Shown piece by piece: positions 19,473-28,626 of a stretch of 64,000 nt of DNA. This DNA comes from Clostridium simiarum (GTDB lineage Bacteria; Bacillota; Clostridia; Clostridiales; Clostridiaceae), in contig NZ_JAHLQL010000003.1 in the NCBI RefSeq assembly GCF_018919175.1, positions 1 to 64,000 of the forward strand, given 5' to 3'. The position numbers were made by a program, and so were the translations under genes. Each line of letters starts with the position of its first letter. Positions within the stretch are counted from its first letter, which is position 1. A model generated the notes under the pieces. It was not told where the DNA came from. It saw only the letters and a list, made by a program, of their open reading frames with translations, and ran no database searches.

Positions 19473-20899
19473 TAATTTTTTACCCCTCTTTCAATTGTTA
19501 TGCTTAAAATGTTTTTTGTTTTATTTTCTACTTTAAAAGTATCACTTACCTTATACCCCACTATCCAAGCTATATGTTCACCAAAGCATATAAGTGGAAT
19601 ATTATCTCTCTCTTCCCTAGGCACTTTACTATCAATAAATATATCCTTTAACTTTTTACTTCCTCTCATTCCATAAGGGATAAACCTATCCCCTTCTTTT
19701 CTATATCTAATAGAAAGATTCCCTTTAATTTTATCAAAATCGAAATATTTAATATTATATTTACCATTTAAATTTAATTTATTATCATTCTTACACAAAA
19801 GCTTAATCCCGAGACATATCCTTAGTTCAGGAATATTAATGCTAAACCCATCTTTTAAAGCTTCTTTAGAATAACTTTCTAAATTAATTAAAAAAGTTAA
19901 CTCTTTACACTTTGTGTCTCGTCTAACCTCTTTTTTTATAACTACATCATCATAAATATTTTCAGCTATAACACCTCTAGGTAGACTAATCCTTTTTCCT
20001 GTCCCTTGTTTTCCTAAAGATATTATACTGTAAATATGAGTCATTTCAACATTATTTAAAGTTCCTTCTAATTTTTCTATAGCTAATCTAATTATTCTAG
20101 TTATAATTGAATCCTGCTCATTAAAAGCTTCTTGATGAATTACTATAGATTCCTCAGAATTTATTTCTATATGCTCATTAAATTTATTATAAGCTAACTG
20201 ATCTAAATATTCACTATCTTTTGCCATAAGTTCTGAAAATCTATTTAATGTATTTATTATATCTTCATTAAAATTTTCTTTTATGTAGGGTATTAGCTCT
20301 AATCTCACCTTATTTCTAGCATATATTGGCTCACTATTAGTTTTATCTATTCTTGGATGAAGATTATTTATCTCACAATACTCCTCAATTTCTCCTCTTG
20401 AGAGAATCAATATAGGTCTAATATATACATCATCCCTTATGGGTCTTATCCCTGTAAGTCCTTCAATTCCCGTTCCACGCATAATCCTCATAAGAATAGT
20501 TTCAGCCTGATCATTAGCATTGTGGGCTAAAGCTACCTTATTTATGTTTAGTTTTTCCTTTAAGTCTTTAAAGAAATCATATCGTACTTCTCTTCCTGCC
20601 ATTTCACTAGATATGCCTTTTTCCTTAGCTATAGTGTTTATGTCATATCTTTTAACAAAACATTCAATACCTAAATTTTTGCATATATTTTTTACATATA
20701 CCTCATCCTCATCTGATTCATATCCTCTTAACTGATGATTTATGTGAGCTGCATATATCTCTATGTTTAATTCTTGTTTTAAACTATAAAGTATATGTAA
20801 AAGGCATACTGAATCTGGACCACCAGATAAAGCCACTAAAATTTTATCTCCTCTATCTATCATAGAGTGCTTGCTAATATACTCTAAAATCTTCTTCAT
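19472..20899 (-). CDS. tilS: tRNA(Ile)-lysidine synthetase
   Basis: Converts C34 of tRNA-Ile(CAU) to lysidine with ATP, changing codon and amino-acid identity. The 475-residue protein has the PP-loop SGGPDS at 25-30, the N-type ATP pyrophosphatase domain with HNANDQAET and MRGTGIEGL, and the C-terminal TilS domain (KEGDRFIPYGMRGSKKLKDIF). First gene of tilS-hpt-ftsH. The 301 bp upstream to spoIIE (20900-21200) are AT-rich and hold no gene that I can support. Confidence 0.95.
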   Translation of the reverse strand: MKKILEYISKHSMIDRGDKILVALSGGPDSVCLLHILYSLKQELNIEIYAAHINHQLRGYESDEDEVYVKNICKNLGIECFVKRYDINTIAKEKGISSEMAGREVRYDFFKDLKEKLNINKVALAHNANDQAETILMRIMRGTGIEGLTGIRPIRDDVYIRPILILSRGEIEEYCEINNLHPRIDKTNSEPIYARNKVRLELIPYIKENFNEDIINTLNRFSELMAKDSEYLDQLAYNKFNEHIEINSEESIVIHQEAFNEQDSIITRIIRLAIEKLEGTLNNVEMTHIYSIISLGKQGTGKRISLPRGVIAENIYDDVVIKKEVRRDTKCKELTFLINLESYSKEALKDGFSINIPELRICLGIKLLCKNDNKLNLNGKYNIKYFDFDKIKGNLSIRYRKEGDRFIPYGMRGSKKLKDIFIDSKVPREERDNIPLICFGEHIAWIVGYKVSDTFKVENKTKNILSITIERGVKN

Positions 20900-21200
20900 G
20901 AAGCCACTTCCTAATTCTTATGATATTCTATTATAACACAAAATTATGCATATAAATGAAATTATTGCAATCAAAAAATTAGAACTCTAAAATTCATTTA
21001 ATACAATCTAAGTCTATAATATTTATAATTTAACCTGGATAAAATATCCACATAATTAGCATAGACTTAATATATTTTCTTGAATTTAAGAGTCCTTTTA
21101 AATTTTAGTTTCTCCTCTAATATAACTTAAAATCAACACTCTAGAAATAAATCTAGAAAAACCCTTAATGACATACTAATTATACTTAACTTTTCCTAAT

Positions 21201-23573
21201 TTAATATAGGTTATATATTTTTGATACTATAACAGTCATGTCATCTTTAACTTTTCCTCCCGTTAAACTCTGTGCCTTTTCCATTATTTCATCTGCCAAT
21301 TCTTTCGGTGTGCTACTTTTGCTGCTAATAAGGTACTCAGCTAACCACTCCATATTTCCTCCTTCACAGCAATCTAATACTCCGTCACTTACAGTAATTA
21401 CTATATCTCCGTTTTTAACCTTCTTTTCTATTATATCTATATCAACTTTGTCCAATACACCTATAGGAAGGGTTTTGGATTTTATTATATCTATCTTTTC
21501 TCCTCTTTTTATAAAACTGGCTACCGCTCCAACCTTCATAAAAGTTACTTCTCCACTATAAAGATCTATTGAATTTAAATCCACAGTTGAAAATTTTTCA
21601 TCCTCTGAAAATTTAAAACTCATTATAGAGTTAACAGTATCTATAGCGGTAATTTTATCAAAACCCGCATTGGTGAATTTTTCTATCAAGTCTACCGCCG
21701 CTTTACTTTCTTCACCAGCTTGAGGTCCCGAACCCATTCCATCACTTATTATAGTCATATAAGTACCATCTTTTAATTTTCCAAAGCTATAGCTGTCACC
21801 ATTAAACACTTCTCCATCCTTGCATTTTCTAGTTATAGAAGTTGCAATATGGTATTTAGGTGTTTCCTCAAAAGTTACAGTGCAATTGTCATTTTCTGGA
21901 TTTATAATGCAACCCTCATCACAAATACACATAGGTCTACCTACAGCTTCATTTATCAACGGTAGCATATCTTTTACACATTTTTGCCTTCCTCCACAAG
22001 AGGCCATTGTTATTTTAACTTTTAACCTAGCATTTCTGTCATCGTAACATAATATATCATTAATTTTTATATTAACCTTATTTAAACACCTCCTTATATG
22101 CCTTTCCATATCATTATTAACGGAAACTTCTGAGCTAAAATCTTCAACTATTTTACCGATAGATTTTGCCATATTATGAATCTGTGAAGCTAGCATCTTT
22201 CTTCCTTCACTTAACCTACTCCTCCACATTTCATTTATTATATATGAATTAAGAAGTTCTTCAGCATTTTTTATTAAAGCTGTTCTTTTTACGCACTTCC
22301 TTTCTATTTCATAAGGTATATTATGAACTTCCTCTTGATAGTTTTGAATAAGTTCACTGAAAGCTATATAGGTACAGTGCATTTCCCGTTTCCAGCAAAT
22401 AGATTTCATATCGCAACCACTGCATACTCTATCTGCTAGATTTTCTACCAATGCACTACTTTTTGTTTTCATAAGCAATTTATCATTATCCACTAAATTA
22501 TTTAAGGTAGTTGACATATTTATTAAAACTTCTGAAAAACTATCTAGCTTTTCTGTAAATACTTCTTTTAACTTATGCATATAACTTTCATTAGTTATAT
22601 CTTGCTTTTTCTCCCAATCTAGTTCTACAGATATTTTTTCATAAATTCTCTCAGGAATAGTTATAAATATTAAGAAACTCAATAACCCTTCAATAAGTTT
22701 AAAATCTGTACTCATTCCTAAGTACACTTTAAGTAAGGTAAATATGGTTATATAGGCTAATGAAGTGAACCACTTGCCTGTCTCTTTAAATATTCCTGTT
22801 ACAAGTCCACATACTGCATAAATAGATACGTAATTAACCATATTATTTGAAGTTATACCCATTATCACTCCTATAGCCACCCCTGTAGCTGCTCCTGTAG
22901 AACTTCCATTTACATAAGCCATTATAGAAACAAATATTAATCCTATTACATTTCTTATATCTATATTAAAGAACTTTATTCCCCAAGTTCCTGAAATTAT
23001 TAGAGAAAAAACTATAGACATGCTTATTATTTCTTCATTGGTAAAAAGATGTTTGCTTTTAAACTCTCTTGAACATGTTAACGCATAATCTATAATAAAA
23101 TATATAGGCAATATACATCCTATATGAAAAGAAGAAGTAAGAATGTTTATACCTAATGTATACTGATTTATTACAGCCCTAAATATAATAGATTCCAGCA
23201 GCATAATTAAACTTATAAAAAATATTCTTTTCCTTCTTGCTATATCTCCTGTAAAATAACCAAAAAGAATTAAGGTTCCTATCATTATTATATAAAGAGC
23301 TATATCATCTAAGTTTTTATATAATGTTACATATCCTATTATAGCTCCTGTTCCTGCAGCTATAGAAAGCTTGTCCTTCCTTTCATTCATTACCGCCATT
23401 ATAAAAGCTAATCCAAAAGGAGCTGTACTGTTTATCAGCACTACACGACTTATAAATATAGCAGCAACAAAATATCCTACTATCCTAAAAGACGATATAT
23501 ACCCTTCACTTTTCTGCCCTTTTTTATTTTCTTTTAATCTTTTGTATGTTATAACCTCTGCTCCGTACTGCAT
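21201..23573 (-). CDS. spoIIE: Stage II sporulation protein E
   Basis: Membrane-bound PP2C-type phosphatase that dephosphorylates SpoIIAA and releases sigma-F activity in the forespore. The 790-residue protein has an N-terminal region of about ten membrane helices (30-320), a central regulatory domain rich in Cys and charged residues (CSGCDMKSICWKREMHC), and a C-terminal PP2C domain with the metal-site motif ISDGMGSG and ITVSDGVLDCC. Its place next to tRNA genes and upstream of tilS matches Bacillus. A TATAAT (23647-23652 on the minus strand) without a good -35 suits an activated sporulation promoter. Ribosome binding site GAGGGGG. Confidence 0.96.
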   Translation of the reverse strand: MQYGAEVITYKRLKENKKGQKSEGYISSFRIVGYFVAAIFISRVVLINSTAPFGLAFIMAVMNERKDKLSIAAGTGAIIGYVTLYKNLDDIALYIIMIGTLILFGYFTGDIARRKRIFFISLIMLLESIIFRAVINQYTLGINILTSSFHIGCILPIYFIIDYALTCSREFKSKHLFTNEEIISMSIVFSLIISGTWGIKFFNIDIRNVIGLIFVSIMAYVNGSSTGAATGVAIGVIMGITSNNMVNYVSIYAVCGLVTGIFKETGKWFTSLAYITIFTLLKVYLGMSTDFKLIEGLLSFLIFITIPERIYEKISVELDWEKKQDITNESYMHKLKEVFTEKLDSFSEVLINMSTTLNNLVDNDKLLMKTKSSALVENLADRVCSGCDMKSICWKREMHCTYIAFSELIQNYQEEVHNIPYEIERKCVKRTALIKNAEELLNSYIINEMWRSRLSEGRKMLASQIHNMAKSIGKIVEDFSSEVSVNNDMERHIRRCLNKVNIKINDILCYDDRNARLKVKITMASCGGRQKCVKDMLPLINEAVGRPMCICDEGCIINPENDNCTVTFEETPKYHIATSITRKCKDGEVFNGDSYSFGKLKDGTYMTIISDGMGSGPQAGEESKAAVDLIEKFTNAGFDKITAIDTVNSIMSFKFSEDEKFSTVDLNSIDLYSGEVTFMKVGAVASFIKRGEKIDIIKSKTLPIGVLDKVDIDIIEKKVKNGDIVITVSDGVLDCCEGGNMEWLAEYLISSKSSTPKELADEIMEKAQSLTGGKVKDDMTVIVSKIYNLY

Positions 23574-23818
23574 ATTATTCCCCCTCTAAATCTTTTAAGT
23601 TTTCCAAATTAATAACTCACAATTAAGTGAACTATACAGTATCTAGATTATAGCAAAGGGTTATGGAAATAAATGTCATAAGCTGTATGGCATTTTTTTA
23701 TTAATAGGACATAAAATTCTTATTTATTTTATTAAAGGCAAAAAATATACATCTTAAAATATCTATATATTTTTTAAAGATATTTTAATTGTCATCTGCT
23801 AAAAAAAACTCAACTAAT

Positions 23819-23856
23819 TTGTGGATAACTTTTTGTAATAAAAAACTTTTCCACAA
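23819..23856. promoter_or_regulatory. Pair of inverted DnaA-box-like sites
   Basis: TGTGGATAA at 23820-23828 is a perfect reverse complement of the DnaA box TTATCCACA; TTTTCCACA at 23847-23855 has one mismatch. They face each other across 18 bp in the spoIIE upstream region. A regulatory role of DnaA is inferred; two sites do not make an origin. Confidence 0.35.
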
Positions 23857-23917
23857 CAAAAGCAATGCATGTTGACAAAATTCTATTAATAATTAAAAAA
23901 TAATAAATAAAACAAAA

Positions 23918-23947
23918 ATACTCACAAAGATCTATCTTTGTGAGTAT
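23918..23947 (-). terminator. Terminator of the tRNA operon
   Basis: A 13-bp perfect stem (ATACTCACAAAGA, 23918-23930 with 23935-23947) followed on the minus strand by TTTTTGTTTTATTT, right after the last tRNA. Confidence 0.9.
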
Positions 23948-23954
23948 ACTTATA

Positions 23955-24031
23955 TGGTAGCGGAAATAGGACTTGAACCTACGACTCTTCGGGTATGAAC
24001 CGAATGCTCTAGCCAGCTGAGCTATTCCGCC
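23955..24031 (-). tRNA. tRNA-Met (CAT), elongator, copy 2 in transcription order
   Basis: 77 nt with encoded CCA; anticodon loop TTCATAC. The acceptor GGCGGAA pairs through position 72 as in elongator tRNA-Met. It differs from the other copy by one base in the variable-loop region (GAGTC against GGGTC). Confidence 0.95.
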
Positions 24032-24044
24032 ATATTTACTTTTT

Positions 24045-24120
<76 letters not shown>

Positions 24121-24136
24121 ATATTAATTTAAAAAT

Positions 24137-24226
24137 TGGTGCTGAAGACCGGAATCGAACCGGTACGGTGTTCAACCACCGCAGGATTTTAAGTCCTGTG
24201 CGTCTGCCAGTTCCGCCACTCCAGCA
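24137..24226 (-). tRNA. tRNA-Leu (TAA), copy 2
   Basis: 90-nt class II tRNA with a long variable arm and encoded CCA; anticodon loop CTTAAAA. Confidence 0.95.
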
Positions 24227-24230
24227 CTAT

Positions 24231-24307
24231 TGGTAGCGGAAATAGGACTTGAACCTACGACCCTTCGGGTATGAACCGAATGCTCTAGCCAGCTGAGCTA
24301 TTCCGCC
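24231..24307 (-). tRNA. tRNA-Met (CAT), elongator, copy 1
   Basis: 77 nt with CCA; the same as the copy at 23955-24031 apart from one base in the variable-loop region. Confidence 0.95.
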
Positions 24308-24321
24308 ATATTTAGTTTTTT

Positions 24322-24397
<76 letters not shown>

Positions 24398-24413
24398 ATA
24401 TTAATTTAAAAAT

Positions 24414-24503
24414 TGGTGCTGAAGACCGGAATCGAACCGGTACGGTGTTCAACCACCGCAGGATTTTAAGTCCTGTGCGTCTGCCAGTTCCGCCACTCCA
24501 GCA
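24414..24503 (-). tRNA. tRNA-Leu (TAA), copy 1
   Basis: 90 nt with CCA and anticodon TAA; matches the copy at 24137-24226. First tRNA after the promoter. Confidence 0.95.
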
Positions 24504-24535
24504 CTATCTGCCAACTATTATCGGCGACATAGATT

Positions 24536-24564
24536 ATTATATATCAGCCATATACTATTGTCAA
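24536..24564 (-). promoter_or_regulatory. Consensus promoter of the tRNA operon
   Basis: On the minus strand TTGACA (24559-24564), exactly 17 bp, TATAAT (24536-24541). Both hexamers are perfect, upstream of the Leu tRNA. Confidence 0.85.
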
Positions 24565-24611
24565 CATATTTTTTAAAAAATCTTTTTTTACTTATAATAG
24601 CTTCTATAATT

Positions 24612-24640
24612 AAACCCCTATATCAAAATATAGGGGGTTT
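24612..24640 (-). terminator. Terminator downstream of the S1-domain gene
   Basis: AAACCCCTATAT pairs with ATATAGGGGGTTT (one bulged G) between the S1-domain gene and the tRNA promoter. Confidence 0.7.
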
Positions 24641-24662
24641 ACTTACTGAATATATCATTTTA

Positions 24663-25067
24663 CTAGATTTTTTTATTATATCCTCTTGCTCTGTTGTCTT
24701 GATGCTTTTTAACATCTTGCATTCTTTCTTCGCTATCCTTTAAAAATTTTGACATTATGTCTTCAAAGTTTCCTGAAGAATTTTTGCCCTTTTCTGTATT
24801 CCAGTCAATCTCAGCTGGTCTAACAGATTTTTTCTTTATGTTCGCTTGTTTAATAGAAAGACTTATCTTGCCATTATCGTCTATAGAAATAACCTTAACT
24901 TTTACTTTATCTTGTTCTTTAAGATATTCCTTAATATCTTTAACAAAAGTATCAGCTACCTCTGAAATGTGAACTAGACCAGTCTTACCCTCCACTTCAA
25001 CAAAAGCTCCAAAATTAGTAATATTAACCACTGTACCTTCTAAAATGTTTCCTGCCATTAAGGTCAT
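24663..25067 (-). CDS. yabR: S1-domain RNA-binding protein, YabR-like
   Basis: 134 residues: one S1 domain (about 5-75, GNILEGTVVNITNFGAFVEVEGKTGLVHISEVADTFV region) and a basic, disordered tail ending RARGYNKKI-like (here NRARGYNKKI). Likely RNA- or ribosome-associated; the Bacillus orthologue has the same position between divIC and the tRNA genes. Start ATG 10 nt after AAGGAGGAG. Confidence 0.88.
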   Translation of the reverse strand: MTLMAGNILEGTVVNITNFGAFVEVEGKTGLVHISEVADTFVKDIKEYLKEQDKVKVKVISIDDNGKISLSIKQANIKKKSVRPAEIDWNTEKGKNSSGNFEDIMSKFLKDSEERMQDVKKHQDNRARGYNKKI

Positions 25068-25137
25068 ATTAAAAAGACTCCTCCTTAAAAATAATTAATA
25101 TATATTATATAAAATAATAAACCTAAACTTAAATGAG

Positions 25138-25416
25138 TTACTTAGAATTACTATCAATTACAGGAGTCTCTCCAGGTTTAACGTAACCTAATCTTTCTCT
25201 TACCTGCTTTTCCTTGTAAAGATCCGTATTTGATAACTCAAATTCATCCTTTAATTTTTGATTTTTCTCTTTCACTAATTCCAATTCTTTTTGTTGGTTT
25301 GATATGTCTTTTTTTATTTTTTTCATAGTTAACTGCTGACTAACTATAGTGTACGAGCTAAAAATCAATAATAAAATTATTATTACACTTTTAAGGGTAA
25401 GTTTTTTCTTTTTCAT
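25138..25416 (-). CDS. divIC: Septum formation initiator, DivIC/FtsB family
   Basis: 92-residue bitopic membrane protein: basic cytoplasmic start, one membrane helix (about 9-26) and an extracytoplasmic coiled coil (30-65), then LYKEKQVRERLGYVKPGE, the hallmark of FtsB/DivIC. Acts in the divisome with FtsL and DivIB. Ribosome binding site AAAGGGGAAA. Confidence 0.88.
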   Translation of the reverse strand: MKKKKLTLKSVIIILLLIFSSYTIVSQQLTMKKIKKDISNQQKELELVKEKNQKLKDEFELSNTDLYKEKQVRERLGYVKPGETPVIDSNSK

Positions 25417-25504
25417 GATATATTTCCCCTTTAAGTTAATAGTATGGTTTATCTCTTAAGTATATTTTAAATATAATTCATTTTTTATTCAAGTGTTTTC
25501 ATAG

Positions 25505-25891
25505 TTATTTTTTATTTTCATCATAGAATATTAATTTAAAAGGATATGATAGATAGTTAAAGAGTAACCTAAAAGTTTTTGCTATGATTCTATATAGACT
25601 ATATTGAATCTTCAAAAGGTATCTACTAAAAATTTTAAGATGTAAATATATTCCCAAAATTATGTATAGGTACACATAAACTCCTATAAAGGCATAATTG
25701 GTATAGAGTAAAAAGATAAACACAATCAGTGATGCTAAAATCCAAAATAAAAAATCTTCGATAATTACTAAAACTTTATTATTATTGTACCCTCTTATAA
25801 TTCTATAAAAGTCAAAGAGTATACCTGTTATAAATCCTGCTAATATACTAAATAATAGGATTTTAAATTGAAATACTAATGGTACTATCAT
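25505..25891 (-). CDS. yabQ: Spore cortex protein YabQ
   Basis: 128-residue membrane protein with four or so hydrophobic segments; FSILAGFITGILFDFYRIIRG is the typical YabQ start. In Bacillus it is needed for cortex formation under sigma-E control. It lies 14 bp after yabP, so the two are cotranscribed. Confidence 0.85.
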   Translation of the reverse strand: MIVPLVFQFKILLFSILAGFITGILFDFYRIIRGYNNNKVLVIIEDFLFWILASLIVFIFLLYTNYAFIGVYVYLYIILGIYLHLKIFSRYLLKIQYSLYRIIAKTFRLLFNYLSYPFKLIFYDENKK

Positions 25892-25905
25892 TATAATGTC
25901 TCCAT

Positions 25906-26202
25906 CTATTTAAATAATCTTTTTATAATACTTTCTTTATTTACTTGTTTTGCATCTGATGTGCTGTATACGAAAGAATCTATGGTACCTATAATTGCAA
26001 CTTCACCATTTTGAACATCTAATTTATTCATCTTTAAATTTTTACCCTTTATATTCAATACTCCCATAGAAGTATTTAGTGCTATATTTTCTTCATTAAA
26101 ACTAAATACCTCAATAACTCCTGTTAGGGATAATCTTTTTCTACTATCTAAAATCAGATTGCTTTTTTTATCTTCAATCTTTGTATCTTTTTTGTTTTCC
26201 AT
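25906..26202 (-). CDS. yabP: Sporulation protein YabP
   Basis: 98 residues of the YabP/YqfC family: RKRLSLTGVIEVFSFNEENIALNTSMGVLNIKG is characteristic in composition (residues about 20-53). Mother-cell sporulation protein of unknown mechanism. First gene of yabP-yabQ; GGGAGG precedes the ATG. Confidence 0.85.
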   Translation of the reverse strand: MENKKDTKIEDKKSNLILDSRKRLSLTGVIEVFSFNEENIALNTSMGVLNIKGKNLKMNKLDVQNGEVAIIGTIDSFVYSTSDAKQVNKESIIKRLFK

Positions 26203-26231
26203 AAAACTAACCTCCCAATATATTTCTCTAC

Positions 26232-26258
26232 AATATATGTGGAAGGTTATATATATAT
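26232..26258 (-). promoter_or_regulatory. Tentative sigma-E-type promoter of yabPQ
   Basis: On the minus strand an ATAT (-35-like, 26255-26258) lies 15 bp before CATATATT (26232-26239). This resembles a sigma-E pattern and fits the known control of yabPQ, but the region is AT-rich so the match is weak. Confidence 0.3.
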
Positions 26259-26314
26259 TACTTGTTATTTTATAGTTTTTCTTTATTATAATATATTATT
26301 CCTTTATAACTTAT

Positions 26315-26578
26315 TTATTCCTCTGTATCTTCTTCTCCTTCTAGAATATCATACATAGCTTTTGCATCTTCTTTTCTTACATGCTCTGCAACATTTATTA
26401 TTCTAGCTCTTAAAGATTTATTTGCAAAAGAAATTTCTATTATATCTCCTTCTTTTATTTCTGTACTTGGCTTTGCTACCTTCCCATTAATAGACACTCT
26501 ACCGCTTTCACAAGCCTCTTTTGCTATAGTTCTTCTTTTTATTATTCTCGAAATCTTCAAATATTTATCTAATCTCAT
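26315..26578 (-). CDS. S4-domain RNA-binding protein, YabO-like
   Basis: 87 residues that form one S4 domain (MRLDKYLKISRIIKRRTIAKEAC start) with VSINGKVAKPSTEIKEGD. Such proteins bind rRNA or stalled 50S subunits with peptidyl-tRNA (RqcP/YabO, Hsp15 group). Orthologous position to Bacillus yabO, between mazG and yabP. Ribosome binding site AAGGGGGAAG. Confidence 0.88.
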   Translation of the reverse strand: MRLDKYLKISRIIKRRTIAKEACESGRVSINGKVAKPSTEIKEGDIIEISFANKSLRARIINVAEHVRKEDAKAMYDILEGEEDTEE

Positions 26579-26602
26579 AAATCTTCCCCCTTGTATTGAA
26601 AA

Positions 26603-26622
26603 AACCCGAGATACCCCGGGTT
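26603..26622 (-). terminator. Terminator after the HU gene
   Basis: AACCCG/CGGGTT hairpin followed on the minus strand by TTTTTTC, between the HU gene and yabO. Confidence 0.75.
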
Positions 26623-26638
26623 AAACAGTTTTAAATAC

Positions 26639-26914
26639 TTATTTATTAACTCTTTCCTTAAACTCTTTACCTGCTTTGAATACTGGAACAGTTGTTGCAG
26701 GTATTTTTATAGTTTCTTTAGTTCTTGGATTTCTTCCTTCTCTCTCAGCTCTTTCTCTTGTTTCAAAAGTTCCAAAGCCAACTAGTTGAACTTTTTCACC
26801 TTTTTCTAGAGCTTCTTGTACGCTTTCTATGAATGATTTTAAAGCTGCTTCTGCATCTTTTTTAGTTAATTTACTTTTTTCAGCCATGCTTGAAATTAAT
26901 TCTGATTTGTTCAC
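26639..26914 (-). CDS. hup: DNA-binding protein HU
   Basis: Histone-like nucleoid protein; homodimer that bends DNA. 91 residues from a GTG start, the standard HU length: NKSELISSMAEKSKLTKKDAE, the core VQLVGFGTFETRERAEREGRNPRT and the arm ETIKIPATTVPVFKAGKEFK. The open frame runs 15 codons further upstream, but that part contains the AAGGAGG site (26923-26929), and GTG at 26914 is correctly spaced. Confidence 0.95.
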   Translation of the reverse strand: MNKSELISSMAEKSKLTKKDAEAALKSFIESVQEALEKGEKVQLVGFGTFETRERAEREGRNPRTKETIKIPATTVPVFKAGKEFKERVNK

Positions 26915-26949
26915 CTTTTTTTCCTCCTTAAAATTAGAGTTTAATTTGA

Positions 26950-26985
26950 ACTTATACATGTATGTATAAGTTTATATGTATAAGT
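26950..26985 (-). promoter_or_regulatory. Three copies of ACTTATACAT in the hup leader
   Basis: The 10-mer occurs on the plus strand at 26950-26959 and in the opposite direction at 26962-26971 and 26976-26985, so an inverted pair plus a direct copy at 14-bp period. It lies between the likely hup promoter and its ribosome binding site and could be an operator. Confidence 0.45.
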
Positions 26986-27001
26986 TTTATAAATTTATTA
27001 T

Positions 27002-27030
27002 ACATTATCATATTATATAATTAATTGCAA
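27002..27030 (-). promoter_or_regulatory. Probable hup promoter
   Basis: On the minus strand TTGCAA (27025-27030), 17 bp, TAATGT (27002-27007). Weak hexamers, correct spacing, upstream of the repeated motif. Confidence 0.4.
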
Positions 27031-27162
27031 CACAAGTCTACATCTAGCTTTCAACAATTTAATTTTTTTTTTATTTTAACATGATATTTGTAAATAAACC
27101 TAACTCTCTTTTCTAAAATCTATATATTCTCCATATTATAATAAAATTCCTTCTAAAAATTA

Positions 27163-28614
27163 TTACTTTTCATTGTTTTTTGCAACATTCCACAGTTCAT
27201 CCATGTCTTCTAAGGACATATCTTCTAAATTAAGCCCCTTTTTTTCTGCAGTTTTCTCAATGAAAGTAAATCTTTTTATGAATTTATCTGTTGTTTTATT
27301 AAGTGCTAGCTCTGGATCTATCTCTAAAAATCTAGCTACATTTACGCAGGCAAATATAAGATCTCCTATTTCTTCTTCTATTCTTGCCTTATTTGAGTCT
27401 TTATATACATCTTTTACCTCATAATATTCTTCTATAATTTTATCCATAGCATGCTCTACTTTATCCCAGTCAAAACCTACTTTCTTTGCCTTAGACTGAA
27501 CCTTTTCAGCCCTTATCAATGCAGGCAAGGATTTAGCTATATTTAACATAGCTTCACTATAACTATTATAGCCTTTTTCTTTATTCTTTATTTTATCCCA
27601 ATTTATTAGAACCTCTTCTGAACTCTGAGCCCTAGTCTCGCCAAATACATGAGGATGCCTATCTATCATCTTTTGATTTATAGCATTTATAATATCACCT
27701 ATATCAAAATAACCATCTTCTTTTCCTATAGCAGCATGAAATACCACCTGAAGTAAAACATCCCCTAACTCTTCTATTATTTTATCTTCATTATTTTCAT
27801 CTATAGCTTCTACAACTTCGTAGCTTTCCTCAATTAAATACTTTTTTAGACTATGGTGAGTTTGTTCTCTATCCCAAGGACATCCATCCTCTGATCTAAG
27901 CTTCTCCATTACATCTAAAAGATCATTAAAATCCTTGTATCCTTTTGAACCACTTGGAATGTATATTGAAGTTAAGTAGTCTATATCCTCTTGCCTATCT
28001 AGAGTGTATAGTGGAATCTTTCTTATACTTTCTTCCCCCTTAACTCCTGCTGCTCTAACAAAATATATATCCTTATCGTCATCATAATACTGACATAGCT
28101 TTATTTTAACCTCTGAAGCAATATAAGGATCATATACCTGGGTTATTATTATCCCAACTCTCTTATCTAATACTTGATTACCTATATCAAAAGCATCCAT
28201 GACTTTAATTCCTTCTATAGGATCAATATTTAATCTTTCCATCATAACATCTATAAAACTCACTGCCGGCACTATATCTACAGATATATTATTATTTTTA
28301 CATAAATCCACCAATATGTTTACTGTTTTTTCTGCTACAAAAGGGTGTCCTGGCACTGCATATATAATATCCCCTTCTTCATCATGCTTACTTATTAAAT
28401 CCTTTGCTATAAAATCATAAACTTCATCAAAGCTATCAAACTTATCATAAGCAAAGTCATAAGTATTAAAACTTATACCCATATCTTTAATATATCTTAC
28501 TGTAGGATGTTTTTCTGTTCTTAAATAAATTTTATTACTTGCCTTAAGTTCATTTAGGGCACCTAGGGTCAATGCCTCAGGTGCTCCTGGTCCTAAGCCT
28601 AATATTTTAATCAT
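27163..28614 (-). CDS. mazG: Tetrapyrrole methylase-like / MazG fusion (YabN)
   Basis: 483 residues with two domains. Residues 1-220 are a SAM-dependent tetrapyrrole-methylase-like domain (IKILGLGPGAPEALTLGAL start, YAVPGHPFVAEKTV); about 225-480 is MazG nucleoside triphosphate pyrophosphohydrolase with CPWDREQTHHSLKKYL, EESYEVVEAID and EELGDVLLQVVFHA carrying the acidic metal ligands, repeated in a second MazG half (EEIGDLIFACVNVARF). House-cleaning of aberrant NTPs is the likely role; the methylase substrate is unknown. It follows the flippase gene by 12 bp. Confidence 0.93.
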   Translation of the reverse strand: MIKILGLGPGAPEALTLGALNELKASNKIYLRTEKHPTVRYIKDMGISFNTYDFAYDKFDSFDEVYDFIAKDLISKHDEEGDIIYAVPGHPFVAEKTVNILVDLCKNNNISVDIVPAVSFIDVMMERLNIDPIEGIKVMDAFDIGNQVLDKRVGIIITQVYDPYIASEVKIKLCQYYDDDKDIYFVRAAGVKGEESIRKIPLYTLDRQEDIDYLTSIYIPSGSKGYKDFNDLLDVMEKLRSEDGCPWDREQTHHSLKKYLIEESYEVVEAIDENNEDKIIEELGDVLLQVVFHAAIGKEDGYFDIGDIINAINQKMIDRHPHVFGETRAQSSEEVLINWDKIKNKEKGYNSYSEAMLNIAKSLPALIRAEKVQSKAKKVGFDWDKVEHAMDKIIEEYYEVKDVYKDSNKARIEEEIGDLIFACVNVARFLEIDPELALNKTTDKFIKRFTFIEKTAEKKGLNLEDMSLEDMDELWNVAKNNEK

Positions 28615-28626
28615 CTGTTTCTCTCC

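Noticed and set aside
23819..23856. Replication origin
   Set aside because: Only two DnaA boxes, no AT-rich unwinding cluster with multiple boxes, and no dnaA or dnaN nearby.
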